A stretch of DNA of 64,000 nt from Capsaspora owczarzaki ATCC 30864 (lineage: Eukaryota; Opisthokonta; Filasterea), in the NCBI RefSeq assembly GCF_000151315.2, contig NW_011887293.1:422123-486122 (forward strand). The letters are read 5' to 3'. The notes under the pieces are model-generated. The model searched no databases, was not told where the DNA came from, and worked only from the letters and a program-made list of their open reading frames with translations. Shown piece after piece: positions 1 through 12,000 of this stretch (position 1 is the first letter of the stretch; every line of letters begins with the position of its first letter). Made by a program: the position numbers and the translations under genes.

Positions 1-216
1 CCGCCGTGGGATCTGGACAGCCAAAGAAGCTCGGTTGCGACTTCGTTTTGCTTTTGCTTTTGCTGCCTTGTGCTGGCTTGAGTCGACGTTGTTGTTTGGC
101 GCGATCGGATCATGGCACAGCACCAAAGTGCAAGGTGCGTTGGTCGCCACGGCCCTTGTGGCGCAGCGGCAGCGGTCTCACCAACGGCGGCAAATTCATC
201 CTCAGTGCCAAAGTCA

Positions 217-218
217 GC

Positions 219-252
<34 letters not shown>
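217..252. repeat. poly-A tract
   Basis: An uninterrupted run of over 30 A residues in the presumed first intron or 5' region of RPB1. It is typical of the many A/T homopolymers in non-coding parts of the window. Confidence 0.9.
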
Positions 253-257
<5 letters not shown>

Positions 258-398
258 CCTTTTCGCCCTTCAACAACGATTGAAAAATGCAAGATCGCCG
301 GATTGGATCATCCGTCCTGCGATGCCTTGTTGTTTATTGTTTGGCTTTTGGAGCTGGGTTTTCTGATGCTTCCGAGCACGATTGTACAAAACAAACAG

Positions 399-3300
399 AA
401 AGCCATGTCTGTGGCCAAGATTGAGTTTCCGGACGCCATGGAGAACGGCATGCAGAAACGCGGTGGCCTGTCGGATCCGCGGATGGGCACGGTGGAGCGC
501 CAGTTCAAGTGCCAGACCTGCACGGGCTCGATGGGAGACTGTCCAGGCCACTTTGGCCACATTGAGCTGGTCAAGCCCGTGTTCAACGTGACCATGATGA
601 CGAAAATCCAAAAGACGCTCAAGTCGGTCTGCTACCACTGCTCGCGGCTGCTCGTCTCCCCCGAGGACATGGCGTACAAGCACGCGCAGCGAACAAACAA
701 CATGAGCGAGCGGTTCCGCCGCTTGTCGACTGCTTGCTTTGGCAAGACGCGGTGCGGCGGTGGCACGGATGTCGACGCCGACATGAAGCCCTCCATCGAT
801 CTGACGGCCAAGGCGCGCACCGGCTGCGGCAATGTGCAGCCCAAGTACAAGCGTGATGGCCTGTCGCTGACCTACGAGTTCCGCTTGACGGGCGCAAAGA
901 AGGACAGCGAGAGCACGGCGGGCGGTGGCAGTGGCGGCGGCGCGTTGCCGACCGGCACGCAAACGCTCTCGCCCGAGAAGGCCCACGAGATTCTCAAGCG
1001 CATCTCGGACGAGGATTGCCGCGCGCTCGGCTTCAATCCCGAGCAAGGCCGTCCCGACTGGATGATCATCACCGTGCTGCCCGTGCCGCCAATGACGGTG
1101 CGCCCATCCGTTGTGATGGACTCTGTCGCTCGCGGTATTGACGATCTGACGCACAAGCTGGCCGACATTATCAAGGCCAACCACAACCTACGGCAGCAGG
1201 AGCTTCGTGGATCCCCCGCGCACATTATGGAAGAGTACACCAAGCTGCTGCAGTACCACGTCGCAACCTACGCAGACAATGAAATCCCCGGCGTCGCCAC
1301 CGCGCAACAGAAGAGCGGCCGTCCGCTCAAGTCCATTCGGCAGCGCATGAAGGGCAAGGAGGGTCGCATCCGTGGCAACTTGATGGGCAAGCGTGTCGAT
1401 TTCTCGGCACGTACCGTCATCACAGCCGACCCCAACCTTTCGCTGGACGAGGTTGGTGTGCCGCGCTCCATTGCACTCAACCTGACCTTCCCCGAAATGG
1501 TCACGCCGTACAACATTGACCGCATGTACGAGCTGGTCCGACGAGGCGCGCTCGAGCACCCCGGCGCCAAGTACGTCATTCGGGACGACGGCACGCGCAT
1601 TGATCTGCGTTTCAGCCGAACGCAGGGCCAGGAGATTCACCTCGAGCCCGGGTATCGAGTCGAGCGTCACATTGTCGACGGCGACCCTGTCATTTTCAAT
1701 CGACAGCCGTCCCTGCACAAAATGTCCATGATGGGTCACCGCATTCGTGTCCTGCCCTGGTCGACCTTCCGTCTCAACTTGTCCGTCACCACGCCCTACA
1801 ATGCCGATTTCGACGGTGATGAGATGAACCTTCACGTGCCGCAAAACCTCGAGACGCGTGCCGAGGTGACTGAAATTATGAGCGTCTCGCGCCAAATTCT
1901 CACACCTGCGGGCAACCGTCCCGTCATGGGTATCGTGCAGGACACGCTGACTGGCAGTCGCAAACTGACCAAGCGTGACACGTTCATTGAGATGGACCTC
2001 ATGATGCAGCTGCTCATGTGGCTGCCTGGCTGGACGGGCCATGTTCCCCAGCCGGCCATCCTCAAGCCGCGTCCAATGTGGACGGGCAAGCAAATCTTCT
2101 CAATGATCATTCCCGCCGAAGTCAACCTGACGCGCACGCACTCGACGCACGACGACGAAGAGGACAAGGGCAACTATGTGCACATGTCCCCTTCCGACAC
2201 CAAGGTGCTCATCGAGAAGGGTCGCCTTCTGTCTGGTATCATCTGCAAAAAGACGCTCGGTCCTTCGGCGGGCGGTTTGATCCACATTCTCTTCAAGGAG
2301 TGGGGCCACGAGGTGGCGCGCAACTTTTTCAATGCATGCCAGCGAGTGGTCAACTACTGGCTCATGTGGGAAGGCCACAGCATTGGTATCGGCGATGCTG
2401 TTGCCGACGACGCGACCATGATGCAGGTCGAGGACGCCATCCGTCGCGCCAAGGAAGACGTCAAGAAGGTTGTCGAGTCTGCCCAGCACGGTCGCCTCGA
2501 GTCCACGCCCGGCAACACGCTGCGCGAAACGTTCGAGAACGAAGTCAACAAATACCTCAACAATGCCCGCGAGGATGCCGGTAAAAAGGTGCAGGATTCG
2601 CTGGGTGACTTTAACAACTTCCGCCTCATGGCTGTCGCGGGTTCCAAGGGTTCCGTTTTGAATATTTCGCAAGTCATTGCTTGCGTCGGCCAGCAGAACG
2701 TCGAGGGTAAGCGCATTCCATTCGGCTTCCGCTTCCGCACCCTCCCGCATTTCGTCAAGGACGACTATGGCCCAGAGTCTCGTGGATTTGTGGAAAACTC
2801 GTACCTCAAGGGTCTCACTCCCAGCGAGTTCTTCTTCCACGCCATGGGTGGTCGCGAGGGTGTCATTGATACCGCCGTCAAGACCTCCGAAACGGGTTAC
2901 ATTCAGCGTCGCTTGGTCAAGTGCATGGAGGACGTCATGGTCAAGTACGACGGCACCGTTCGCAACTCGCTCGGCGATGTGATTCAGTTTGTGTATGGTG
3001 AAGACGGTCTGGATGGCGCGCATCTCGAGTTTGGCAACCAGCCAATTCTCGCTCCCAACAACGACCGCTTCAACTCGCTCTACAAGTACGACGACAAGAC
3101 GTTGAACGAGCTGTCTGTCCGGCTGACGCCCGAAATTTACGAAAATGTCATGACGGTCGAAATGCAAGACGCCCTCGAGCGCGAGTTTAACCAGCTTGCC
3201 ACCGATCGCACCCTGCTTCGCGCCCTCTTCCCGACCGGCTCTGGCATGCTTGACGCTGCCGTCCCAGTCAACGTGCCTCGTCTGATCTGGAACGCTCAGA

Positions 3301-5651
3301 AGACGTTCAACATTGACAAGCGACACCAATCCGACTTGCACCCGGTGGCCGTCATTGAGGGCGTGCGTCGCTTGACGGAAAACCTGGTTATCGTCAAGGG
3401 CTCCGACCCGATCAGCGTTGAAGCGCAGAACAATGCCATTTGTCTCTTTGGCATTCACTTGCGCTCTGTGCTCAACTCCAAGCGTGTCCTTTTGGAGCAC
3501 CGTCTCCACAGCCAGGCATTCGAGTGGCTCCTCGGCGAGATCGAGTCCCGCTTCCAGCAAGCCAAGGTCGAGCCCGGCGAAATGGTTGGCGCTCTTGCCG
3601 CGCAGTCGCTTGGTGAACCCGCCACCCAAATGACGCTCAACACGTTCCACTTTGCTGGTGTGTCTGCCAAAAACGTCACGCTTGGTGTCCCGCGTTTGCG
3701 CGAGCTCATCAACGTGTCCAAGAGCCCCAAGACGCCGTCGCTCACCGTTTATCTGCAGAGCGGCATGGATCAGGAGCGCGCCAAAGATGTGGCCTGCCGT
3801 CTTGAACACACCACGCTGCTCAAAATCACCACACACACGGAAATTTACTACGACCCCAACCCTCTCGCGTCCGTCGTGGAGGAGGACCAGTCGTTCGTCA
3901 ACGATTACTACGAGATGCCCGACGACCCCGAAATCCTCAAGCACATCTCGCCGTGGTTGTTGCGCATGGAGCTCGACCGCAAGCAAATGGAGTACCGTCG
4001 GTTGACCATGGAGCGCGTGGCTGAAAAGATTACCGCTGATTTCGGCAACGATCTGCACGTCATCTTCTCCGACGACAACGCCGACAAGCTCATTCTGCAA
4101 ATCCGCATGCTCAAGAAGACGAGCGAAGGCGACGGCGAGAGCGGCGACAAGAACCCCGAAGACGAGCTCCGGTCTGGCGCTGCCGACGACACGTTCTTGC
4201 GCAAGCTCATTCCCAACTACCTGTGGCCACTGACGCTCCAGGGGCTGGAAGACATTGCCAAAGTCTACATGACGCAAAAGAACCGCAAGCACTTCCACCC
4301 CGTCACTGGCGCGCTCGTCAACGACAAGAACGTCAAGGAGTGGGTGCTCGAGACAGACGGGTCGTCGCTGCTCCTCGCCCTTTCGCAGCCGAACGTTGAT
4401 GTGACGCGCACCGTTTCCAACGACATTGTCGAGATTATGCGCGTTCTCGGCGTCGAGGCTGTGCGCCAGTCGCTCTTCAAGGAGATGCATGCCGTGTACT
4501 CGCTGTACGGTATTTACATCAACTACCGCCACTTGGCCCTCTTGTGCGATGTCATGACTGCTCGTGGCCACATCATGGCTGTTACGCGTCACGGTATCAA
4601 CGGTTTGGACACTGGCCCGCTCATGCGCTGCTCGTTCGAAGAGACTGTCGAAATTCTCGTCACCGCCGCGCAGCACTCTGAGACGGACTGGCTGCGTGGC
4701 CCATCGGAGAACATTATTTTGGGCCAGCTGGCTCCTGTCGGCACTGGCTACTTTGATCTTTTGCTGAACGAGAAGATGCTCGAGCACGCCGTCGAAATGC
4801 CCCAAACCTTTGGCGTCAACGCCTTTATGGATGGCATGTTTGATCCGCTCGGCATTAGCTCGCCGTCTGCCGGCTTGTCGCCCATGGCGGTCACGCAGTA
4901 CCACACGAACGAAGGCTACAGCGTCTACTCGCCCAATTCGCCCAGCAACGCTGCCTTCTCGCCCGCTGGCAACGCCTCTTTCAGTCCCGCGTACGGCGCG
5001 CTGTCGCCGTTCAATCAGAGCGGGCGCTCCCCCGACCCGTACGCTGCGTCCAGTCCGCGCCGCGGCCCCGCGAGCCCGTACCATGCTGCGAGCCCAAGCT
5101 ACTCGCCCGGCGACACTGACTATTCTCCGTCCAGCGGCAAGGGCTATTCTCCAACCTCACCCCGGTACTCGCCGACCAGTCCGAGCTACTCTCCCACCAG
5201 CCCAAGTTACTCGCCCACCAGTCCGAGCTACTCGCCGACGAGCCCGAGCTACTCGCCGACGAGCCCAAGCTATTCGCCGACCAGCCCAAGCTACTCTCCG
5301 ACAAGCCCGAGCTATTCGCCCACAAGCCCCAGCTACTCGCCCACTAGCCCCAGCTACTCGCCCACTAGCCCCAGCTATTCGCCGACCAGTCCAAGCTATT
5401 CACCGACATCCCCGTCGTACTCGCCGACGAGCCCAAGCTACTCTCCCACAAGCCCGAGCTACTCTCCCACCAGTCCCAGCTACTCGCCCACAAGCCCCAG
5501 CTACTCGCCGACCAGCCCAAGTTATTCGCCCACAAGCCCCAGTTACTCGCCCACATCGCCGTCCTACTCGCCAACGAGCCCGAGCTATTCTCCCAACCAA
5601 CCCCAGCCTCCCGCCAATCAGCGTGGAGGCAATCAGCAACAGCGTCGTTGA
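399..5651 (+). CDS. POLR2A: RNA polymerase II largest subunit RPB1 (5' partial)
   Basis: Catalytic subunit of nuclear RNA polymerase II. The frame is open without introns from the acceptor-like CAG at 396-398 to the TGA at 5649-5651. It enters the family at [15 protein letters not shown]. Zinc-binding Cys/His residues lie in [14 protein letters not shown] (about 505-550) and VCYHC (about 630). The metal-A motif [10 protein letters not shown] lies near 1799-1828. The bridge helix ([20 protein letters not shown]) is near 2780-2840, and the trigger loop ([20 protein letters not shown]) near 3628-3690. A Ser/Pro-rich linker leads to 21 tandem CTD heptads (5145-5585) and a short Gln/Asn/Arg tail. 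The conserved first residues (the ...VQFGILSPDEI... part) are not visible, so the first exon must lie left of the window or be split. The frame stays open back to base 6 only because a poly-A run reads as poly-Lys; I treat 1-398 as intron or UTR. Confidence 0.96.
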   Translation, partial: KAMSVAKIEFPDAMENGMQKRGGLSDPRMGTVERQFKCQTCTGSMGDCPGHFGHIELVKPVFNVTMMTKIQKTLKSVCYHCSRLLVSPEDMAYKHAQRTNNMSERFRRLSTACFGKTRCGGGTDVDADMKPSIDLTAKARTGCGNVQPKYKRDGLSLTYEFRLTGAKKDSESTAGGGSGGGALPTGTQTLSPEKAHEILKRISDEDCRALGFNPEQGRPDWMIITVLPVPPMTVRPSVVMDSVARGIDDLTHKLADIIKANHNLRQQELRGSPAHIMEEYTKLLQYHVATYADNEIPGVATAQQKSGRPLKSIRQRMKGKEGRIRGNLMGKRVDFSARTVITADPNLSLDEVGVPRSIALNLTFPEMVTPYNIDRMYELVRRGALEHPGAKYVIRDDGTRIDLRFSRTQGQEIHLEPGYRVERHIVDGDPVIFNRQPSLHKMSMMGHRIRVLPWSTFRLNLSVTTPYNADFDGDEMNLHVPQNLETRAEVTEIMSVSRQILTPAGNRPVMGIVQDTLTGSRKLTKRDTFIEMDLMMQLLMWLPGWTGHVPQPAILKPRPMWTGKQIFSMIIPAEVNLTRTHSTHDDEEDKGNYVHMSPSDTKVLIEKGRLLSGIICKKTLGPSAGGLIHILFKEWGHEVARNFFNACQRVVNYWLMWEGHSIGIGDAVADDATMMQVEDAIRRAKEDVKKVVESAQHGRLESTPGNTLRETFENEVNKYLNNAREDAGKKVQDSLGDFNNFRLMAVAGSKGSVLNISQVIACVGQQNVEGKRIPFGFRFRTLPHFVKDDYGPESRGFVENSYLKGLTPSEFFFHAMGGREGVIDTAVKTSETGYIQRRLVKCMEDVMVKYDGTVRNSLGDVIQFVYGEDGLDGAHLEFGNQPILAPNNDRFNSLYKYDDKTLNELSVRLTPEIYENVMTVEMQDALEREFNQLATDRTLLRALFPTGSGMLDAAVPVNVPRLIWNAQKTFNIDKRHQSDLHPVAVIEGVRRLTENLVIVKGSDPISVEAQNNAICLFGIHLRSVLNSKRVLLEHRLHSQAFEWLLGEIESRFQQAKVEPGEMVGALAAQSLGEPATQMTLNTFHFAGVSAKNVTLGVPRLRELINVSKSPKTPSLTVYLQSGMDQERAKDVACRLEHTTLLKITTHTEIYYDPNPLASVVEEDQSFVNDYYEMPDDPEILKHISPWLLRMELDRKQMEYRRLTMERVAEKITADFGNDLHVIFSDDNADKLILQIRMLKKTSEGDGESGDKNPEDELRSGAADDTFLRKLIPNYLWPLTLQGLEDIAKVYMTQKNRKHFHPVTGALVNDKNVKEWVLETDGSSLLLALSQPNVDVTRTVSNDIVEIMRVLGVEAVRQSLFKEMHAVYSLYGIYINYRHLALLCDVMTARGHIMAVTRHGINGLDTGPLMRCSFEETVEILVTAAQHSETDWLRGPSENIILGQLAPVGTGYFDLLLNEKMLEHAVEMPQTFGVNAFMDGMFDPLGISSPSAGLSPMAVTQYHTNEGYSVYSPNSPSNAAFSPAGNASFSPAYGALSPFNQSGRSPDPYAASSPRRGPASPYHAASPSYSPGDTDYSPSSGKGYSPTSPRYSPTSPSYSPTSPSYSPTSPSYSPTSPSYSPTSPSYSPTSPSYSPTSPSYSPTSPSYSPTSPSYSPTSPSYSPTSPSYSPTSPSYSPTSPSYSPTSPSYSPTSPSYSPTSPSYSPTSPSYSPTSPSYSPTSPSYSPTSPSYSPNQPQPPANQRGGNQQQRR
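5145..5585 (+). repeat. RPB1 CTD tandem heptad array
   Basis: Twenty-one 21-bp units encode YSPTSPR followed by 20 consecutive perfect YSPTSPS heptads, then a degenerate YSPNQPQ. Codons vary freely between units (TCG, TCT, AGT, AGC; CCG, CCC, CCA), so the protein is strictly conserved while the DNA is not homogenised. This is the phosphorylation platform for CTD kinases and RNA-processing factors. Confidence 0.95.
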
Positions 5652-6777
5652 AGAGCTGCTCTTTTGTTTTGTTGTCGATGCGAATTTTGGCTGCTGCGTG
5701 TTGTTGGAGTTGCTCGCGTTTCTTTTGAATCTGAGGTGTTCCTTTTTGTTTTGTATGTGCTTACGAATACGATTTCTTTTTTTTTTTAAAACCAATCCCA
5801 CTAACTGTTGGATGATGAGAGTCGGTTTTTGTGCACATTCAATGGTTTGGGGGTTTGTTGAGGTCGGCTGCTTCCCTCTCGCGCCCACTCACGCGAGCAA
5901 ACAGCGACTTCTCCGTGTTCATCTCCCGTCCTCGTTTTCTTTCTTCTTCTTTTGAGAGCGAATGCTCAACTTGATGAACACCCTAATTTGACGCTGACGC
6001 ATCGATTCTCACTCCTTTTTTTGTAATGTTGCCAATCAGCTTTCTAGCTTTCTGGTTTTTTGCGGCGTGACCGACTCACTCGGGCGCACGGTGCTTCAGC
6101 GGATTCGGTCGTCCCCGGTTTTTGCTTGTGGGGAGTTGACTGTGGATGGAGCAATCACTCTGTGAAGCACGAGATGCATGAGAAGGTGGACGAAGGGGAT
6201 TGCGACGGGCCAACCGCAACATCTGTCTGTTTGTGTTGAGCAAAAACACCATCAAAACCACAAAAGCCAGTTGTTCGCCCTCCACGCAAGGGAAGCGAGC
6301 CGCTTGGACGTCCAGGTGAGATGCGCCCCCACGCGAATCAAGGAAGAGCACGGAGCAAGCGAACACACGCGCCCAGAGCTGTAGAGACTTGTCGGTCTGT
6401 GGCGGGGAAGACGAGGCAGAAGAATTCGCGCGCACTTGCGCACTGCGATTTTTTCGCCGAGATCTGCAAATTCAGATATCCATCCAACGCGACCAATGCG
6501 AAGGTTGCGGAAAGGCAAGCATGAGATGCAAAGTAATTCTTTTTTTTTTTTTTTTTGGTTGATGAGGAGCGGGTTCGAAGGAAGGGGGGTTTTTCGAAAA
6601 AAGATGAAACAAGCAACAAAAAACATCAAAGGAAGCTAACATGAGAGAGACCGTCGACGGTCGAGATATGAAACGATCACGAACGAAACGAAAAAAGAAG
6701 AAAAAGAAGAAGAAGAGAGCGAGAAAAAAAAAAAAAAAAGAGGTGCCAAGAAAATAGACGAGATTTTCAATCTTGGA
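5652..6777. other. convergent 3' intergenic region
   Basis: Between the RPB1 stop and the stop of the minus-strand Gln-rich gene. It holds T- and A-rich stretches (about 5777-5788, 6540-6556, 6724-6739) that fit 3' UTRs of two converging transcripts. No further gene is supported. Confidence 0.6.
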
Positions 6778-9084
6778 CTAGGACTCGAAATCGGACGATG
6801 GAGGCTCGTCGACGCCATCATCTTCCGTGTCGTGGTGGTTGTGGTTGTATGTATGTGTGCGCATTGGCGGTGCTTCTGCGGACGGCGGCGCCGACGACGC
6901 CGAAAAAGACGACATCTCCTGCTGGGCAACTGCGCTTCGGTAAGCTGCGAACGCGTGCTGCACTGCCTCTGGGACATCTCCGCGCAGTGCAGCCAATGGA
7001 GCCACGTGAAGCAGCAGGTTGTTGATCGGTCGCACCATTTGGCTCAGGCGTTGGAGCTCGGTTGTGATGTGCTGCAACATGGCCATGATGTTTGGCACGG
7101 TGACCAGCATGCTCTGCACAAAGTCGCTCTGCTCCTTTTGCTGGGCCTTGCGTTTGGCGCGCAGAGCTCGGTGGCGGGCTGGGTCGTTGCCCTTGAACAC
7201 TGGCGACGGTCCGCGATGAGCCTGCTGCTCTAGGAGCGGAGGTAGGTGTGTCAGTGGCCTGTGGGTGCCGTTCTGGACCGCGTCCCGACTGCCAGCCTCT
7301 TCCAGGTTTGCCTCTTCCTTCATCCGCTTGGATCTTGTCACGTGCTCAAGCGAGCCTCGGCGTTTGTTGTGCTGGCGGAATTCCGAGTCGGAGACTTCGT
7401 CCATGCTGATCGAGCGCGACGGCCTGCGTTTCGCGCCATCATAGGAAACTCCTGCCTCAGCCTTCAAAGCAGGCGCAAGTGCGGGTGCTGTGATAGCTGG
7501 ACTCGGATCGCTGGCAGGCATCGGCGAGAGAGAGCTGTTGAAATCGCGGTGCGCGGATTGTAAGTGTTGCGCATTTCCCATCGCAGCATGCTGTGGCGGA
7601 GGCGGCACACGCTGCGCTGCCAAGCCTTGTGGCATTGGTGGGAGCATCATGGGTGGCAGCTGTGGCGGCTGAGGCGGGAGCGGCATGCTGGGCGGCGGGT
7701 AATTAAAAGGGGCTGCATTGTTTGCCGACGCATACTGCATGCCCGGAAATTGGTGCAGATGAGGCTGCATCTGGGGCACATGAGCGGACTCTTGTGGCGG
7801 GTATGGCATCGGAGGAAACACTGGGTAAGGTTGTGGTTGCTGCAGTTGATGCTGGAGCGGCGGCGGTGGTGGTGGCGGCTGTTGCTGCAATTCGTATGGC
7901 AGCGCGCGAAACTGAGCAGGGTGAGGAAATTGAGGCACTGAGGGTTTGAGCCCTGGGTACTGAGCATAGCCCTGGGTCTGAACTTGGTACTGAGCTTGGG
8001 TCTGAGGCTGGAGCTGCTGAGGCTGAGGCAGAGGCTGAGGCTGCGCAAGAGCGGGATTCGCCCCCAGAGCTCCATACCCATCGCCTTGAGGAGGAGGAGG
8101 AGGAGGAGGATGTGGGTAGAGATACAAAGCCGGAGGAGGCGGGTTTGAGAACGATCCCATCAAAGGTGGGAGTACTCGGTAGTCTGCTGAAACTGCTTCG
8201 AACGGTTGTGATGACGGCTCAACTGGCATTGGAATTGGAGCAGTACCACCGCCAGCCATTGGACTATCTGCCGCGCCTTGATCTGCGAGACGATGGTACA
8301 TTTGTTGCGGGTAAGCGGTAGAAGTGTGAGGGGCCGCTGAACCTTGCAATCCATTGCTGCTCGTGACAGGCTGCTGCTCCAGATCGGCGGATGGCGGAAT
8401 GAAGGCGGCGTCGGCCACCGCAGCCCCAGAAGCCGCTGGTCCTGATCCCAACGCGGCAAGTGTGTTGGTTGTGGCAGGAGGAGCAACGGCAGCAGCGGGC
8501 CACGAGCCAGGCGCAGGCGCAGGCGCAGACACAGGCCCAGTGACTGAGAATGAAGTGGTGGGCGGCCATGCTGCGGCTGACGGCTGCTGCGGCGATGGCG
8601 ACCCTGGTAACGGCGCGGTCAGCTTGTGTTGTCGCTGCTGCTGCTGCTGCTGCTGGAGTGGTGGTTGTTGCTGTTGTTGCTGCTGCGGCGGCTGCGGCGG
8701 CGGTGGCTGGGTTGGATGAAGCTGCGGATGACGGCTTAGCGCAGCAGACTGAGAATGATGCCGCATTGCTGAACTTTGCTGCTGCTGCTGCTGCTGCTGA
8801 GCGCCGTCTCCACTGCCACTGCCACTGCCACTGCCACTGTCACGGCTGTCCGTCATCGATGGCGGCTTTGTTGCTGGAGCAGTGGAAGCGGAAGTGGGCT
8901 GCGGCTGCGAGGGGCTGCTTGTCATTCCAGACGCTGATGATGAGGTCGAGCTGGGCAGCGACGACGACGACGAGGACGCTGACGCCAAGTCCGACGACGA
9001 TGTTGACGATGTTGACGATGTTGACGATGATGCCAAGGACGACGCTGATGCTGCTGATGGGACTGGCGGGTCGCGGATGGTCAT
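6778..9084 (-). CDS. Gln/Pro/Ser-rich low-complexity protein, function unknown
   Basis: A single open frame gives about 768 residues from the ATG at 9084 (MTIRDPPVPSA). The frame stays open upstream only through a poly-T/A run, so I place the start after it. The N-terminal two thirds are runs of Ser, Gln, Pro, Gly-Ser and Ala, with CAG-type triplet repeats. About residue 575 on it becomes more ordered: a basic Arg/Lys/Ser stretch (RRPSRSISMDEVSDSEFRQH), a second basic block (RHRALRAKRKAQQKEQ), then a likely helical, hydrophobic segment (TVPNIMAMLQHITTELQRLS) and an acidic tail. Composition suggests a nuclear regulatory protein, but no family is recognised. The basic block followed by hydrophobic repeats is only loosely bZIP-like. 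Confidence 0.7.
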   Translation of the reverse strand: MTIRDPPVPSAASASSLASSSTSSTSSTSSSDLASASSSSSSLPSSTSSSASGMTSSPSQPQPTSASTAPATKPPSMTDSRDSGSGSGSGSGDGAQQQQQQQQSSAMRHHSQSAALSRHPQLHPTQPPPPQPPQQQQQQQPPLQQQQQQQRQHKLTAPLPGSPSPQQPSAAAWPPTTSFSVTGPVSAPAPAPGSWPAAAVAPPATTNTLAALGSGPAASGAAVADAAFIPPSADLEQQPVTSSNGLQGSAAPHTSTAYPQQMYHRLADQGAADSPMAGGGTAPIPMPVEPSSQPFEAVSADYRVLPPLMGSFSNPPPPALYLYPHPPPPPPPQGDGYGALGANPALAQPQPLPQPQQLQPQTQAQYQVQTQGYAQYPGLKPSVPQFPHPAQFRALPYELQQQPPPPPPPLQHQLQQPQPYPVFPPMPYPPQESAHVPQMQPHLHQFPGMQYASANNAAPFNYPPPSMPLPPQPPQLPPMMLPPMPQGLAAQRVPPPPQHAAMGNAQHLQSAHRDFNSSLSPMPASDPSPAITAPALAPALKAEAGVSYDGAKRRPSRSISMDEVSDSEFRQHNKRRGSLEHVTRSKRMKEEANLEEAGSRDAVQNGTHRPLTHLPPLLEQQAHRGPSPVFKGNDPARHRALRAKRKAQQKEQSDFVQSMLVTVPNIMAMLQHITTELQRLSQMVRPINNLLLHVAPLAALRGDVPEAVQHAFAAYRSAVAQQEMSSFSASSAPPSAEAPPMRTHTYNHNHHDTEDDGVDEPPSSDFES

Positions 9085-12000
9085 GATCCTCAGCCTGAGC
9101 CGTGCTTTTTTTTTTTTTTTTTTCAGAATCTTCAGAATAATTACTGCAAGGATCGCCGTCAATGCGTGTTTGATGCTGGTCGAATGAGCATCCACACAAC
9201 AATGAACACCACGCCGTCTGATGCTGCCAACTGTGGTGTTTTTGGGCGCAAAAGGCGAGAGGCGAGCGAGATTTGAGAAAAGGGGGAGGGAGCAAGAAGA
9301 AGAGAGCGACTCTTCTCGATTTCTGAGTGGGCCGCCTTGTTTGCCGACGTTGCTGCCTTTCCGTCGTCCCTCGCTCGGTCTGTCGATTGTGTGTTGTTGA
9401 TCTGACTGATGATTCAACCCAAATTGGAAGGATTAAACACAGGGAAGAATGGCAAAAAAATGGGCAGAAAAACCACACCCCAAACGAGAAAATAAAATAC
9501 AAAATAAAAACAACGAAAAACAATGAACAACAACAACAACCAAAGAAAATAAAGCAAGAAAAATAAAGCAAGAAAAAAAAAGCAAGGAAAAAAAAAAGAA
9601 AAAAAAAAAAAGCAAGGTCAGTGACACACCAGCACAACAAAACGACACGATGGACCCAAGGTAGGAAGGAGGGAAAAGAAGAGGAGAAGGAGGAGAAGGA
9701 GGAGGAAGAGGAGGAGAGCGCAACGAAATGATCAACCTTTTGCGCACGAGCTATGAGAAAAACAGAATAGAGGTGTGAACCGTTTCACCGAGTGACAAGT
9801 TGCAGTCGCCAGCATCAAGACTGGCCGCTCCCATGCGATGCAATGCACGGGGCAGCGTATTGGTGTCATCGACATGGTTGAGGTGGCGATGGGGGGGGGG
9901 TGTTTGCTGAACTTGCTTTAGGGAGACCGCAAAAAAGCCGCGAGTGTTGTTGTTCGTTCGCTTTCCCGATTTGCGTTCTGTGACCGGGTGCACGGCCACC
10001 ACCTCCACCCCAACTCTTCGGTGCTGCAATCTAGTGATACATGAGACTACTAGCCAGTAGAATGAAAAGGGGGAGGGAGGGAGTGAAGGAGGATGGGGTT
10101 GAGACGGTGCATTTTTGGTTTTTGGGGAGGGTTGTCATGTTGGCTGTCATGGGATTGGGCAGCGGCCTCAGGTCTGTTGTCGAGCGCCACCCATCCACCC
10201 AGTTCCGGGAGAAGCGACGACAATCACCAAAGAAGGCATTAAGCTGCTCGCACAGAGGCAGTGAGACCACAAGCGAGTGGGAGAGCGTGAGAAAGCAGAC
10301 GGGCGCGTGTCGGCCGACACTCCCAAAATTTCAAAAATAGAAAAGAAAAAAACGACAAAAAACAAAACAACCACAGATGGTCAACTTGCGCGATACCGAA
10401 GCGACGCACAGAGGGGCACCATGCGTGAAGGAAGAGACACATACAGCAAAGCAGAGACAACAAGAGACAACAGTACGGCCGAGCCAGACACATGTGACAC
10501 GCCTATTCTTAGTAAATTCCCAACACCTTTACCAAGCCCCGCCTTCTCCCGATTGCGCCCAAACCGACCAGCGCCTCGTCTCCTTCGAGCTTTGGCTCTC
10601 TGCATATGGCTTTCACCTAGCTCGTACTCTCATCCTCGTGGAAGCGCGAGGCTGGCGTGTGCTGAGGCCGACTTGTTTTTGGTCCGTTTCTCTCCGCGCT
10701 CGTAACCAATGCGATGCCGCTTTTCGATGTGGCAGCACGACGCTTCGTTCCGCCGGGGCCTGACCCTCCTCCTCCCAAGCCAGCCACAGCAGGAATTGAT
10801 GTACACCTGTATTCCCGCTTCAGCATGTCTGGCAAGGCGGCACGTCGCGGTGGCAAGGGTGGAGACACGCGTCTCCGTCCGCGGTTTTTGGCATCTCGCG
10901 CGAGCTAAAATCGAGCGCACCGCGAATGGGGGATCGGTGGGAAGCGGGGAAATTGGAGCGATGCTGCATGTGTGCGGTCTTTGTGACTCTTTGTCTCTCG
11001 CAAAGGGCTACGGCATGACGAGCGAAGAAGTGGTGTATCGTTTACTCACGCAGCAAGAACCGCCAGCAAGAAAAAACAAAACAAGAACTGAAGCAGCAAG
11101 CGCATGTGTGTCACCGACCCGATGACCCGCTAATTCACATGATGCAAAGTCGGAGATGCTGACACAGCAGCTTTGAACAAAGGAAATGGAGGGAGGCGAG
11201 CAACCAGATTTGGTCTAAAGCGCTGGGAGCTCCGAGAGAGTGAGGGAGAAAAGTAAAAAAAAAAAAAAAAAAAAAAACTTCAGGAACAACAAAAGGAGCG
11301 CGTCATCACGACGCCCCCATCGCACATCGAGCTCAAGATTGTATCAGAAAAAGAGAAAGAGAGCGTTTAAATCACAAGTGATCAAGTGAAGGGATGGATG
11401 GAGCGAGGAGCAGCCCAAACTTTCAGCCACAAGGTTTCAAGCTGTGCAGCCAACCAACCAAAGCGTGAAACTGAGAGCCACAATGAAATTTCGAAAACGG
11501 CGTCGGATTGCCCATGCGCAGAGCATCAGATGGGGTTCGCCACATGCAGCTACAGCGAGCAACGGGGCCGATCTCACAATCCCAGCTGCCGCTGGACAGC
11601 CAGACCAAGGCGCCCCGTCGCAGTGCCGTTTAACGCATGCAAGCGTTTAGCTGGTCGGGATTTTTTTATTTTTTGTTGGTGCATTTTTGTAGACTTTCAT
11701 TCACGCTCCTCCCTGAGGTGTGTGTGTGCAAGTGTGTGTATGTGCGTGTGTGTGTATGTGTGTGTATGTGTGTGTACGCCGGAGGAAGATGGAGATTATT
11801 GTGTCGGAATGAGTGGGGATGGGCGCGGGGGATTAAATCATCATCAGAGTGGGAGTCTCACCAGTGAAACTGCTCAGCTCGAACCGAAAAAAAAAAAAAG
11901 GAAAGAAAAAAACAAAGAAAAAGAAAACTGAGCGCCTGCTTTTGGAGCAAAACGGCGATTCATCGCCCTCTCGGCACAAAGTAGCCGATCACTCCCGCGA

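Noticed and set aside
6-398. N-terminal extension of the RPB1 frame including a poly-Lys run
   Set aside because: The Lys run is a non-coding poly-A tract and the sequence lacks the expected RPB1 N-terminus; an acceptor lies at 396-398.
2100-5084. 994-codon open frame on the minus strand opposite RPB1
   Set aside because: It is fully antisense to the conserved RPB1 frame and arises from its strong third-position GC bias. Its His/Arg/Val-rich composition matches no family.
4810-5955. 381-codon Arg/Pro/Ala-rich frame overlapping the RPB1 C-terminal repeats
   Set aside because: It is a frame-shifted reading of the heptad repeats, so its repetitiveness comes from RPB1.
8620-8830. Triplet-repeat frames on the plus strand (poly-Ala, poly-Cys) around the Gln repeats
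   Set aside because: They are reverse readings of CAG/CTG codons in the minus-strand gene.
10714-10908. 64-codon plus-strand frame (MPLFDVAARRF...)
   Set aside because: Reasonable composition but no family match, no splice partner and no neighbouring exon; noted inside the intergenic entry only.
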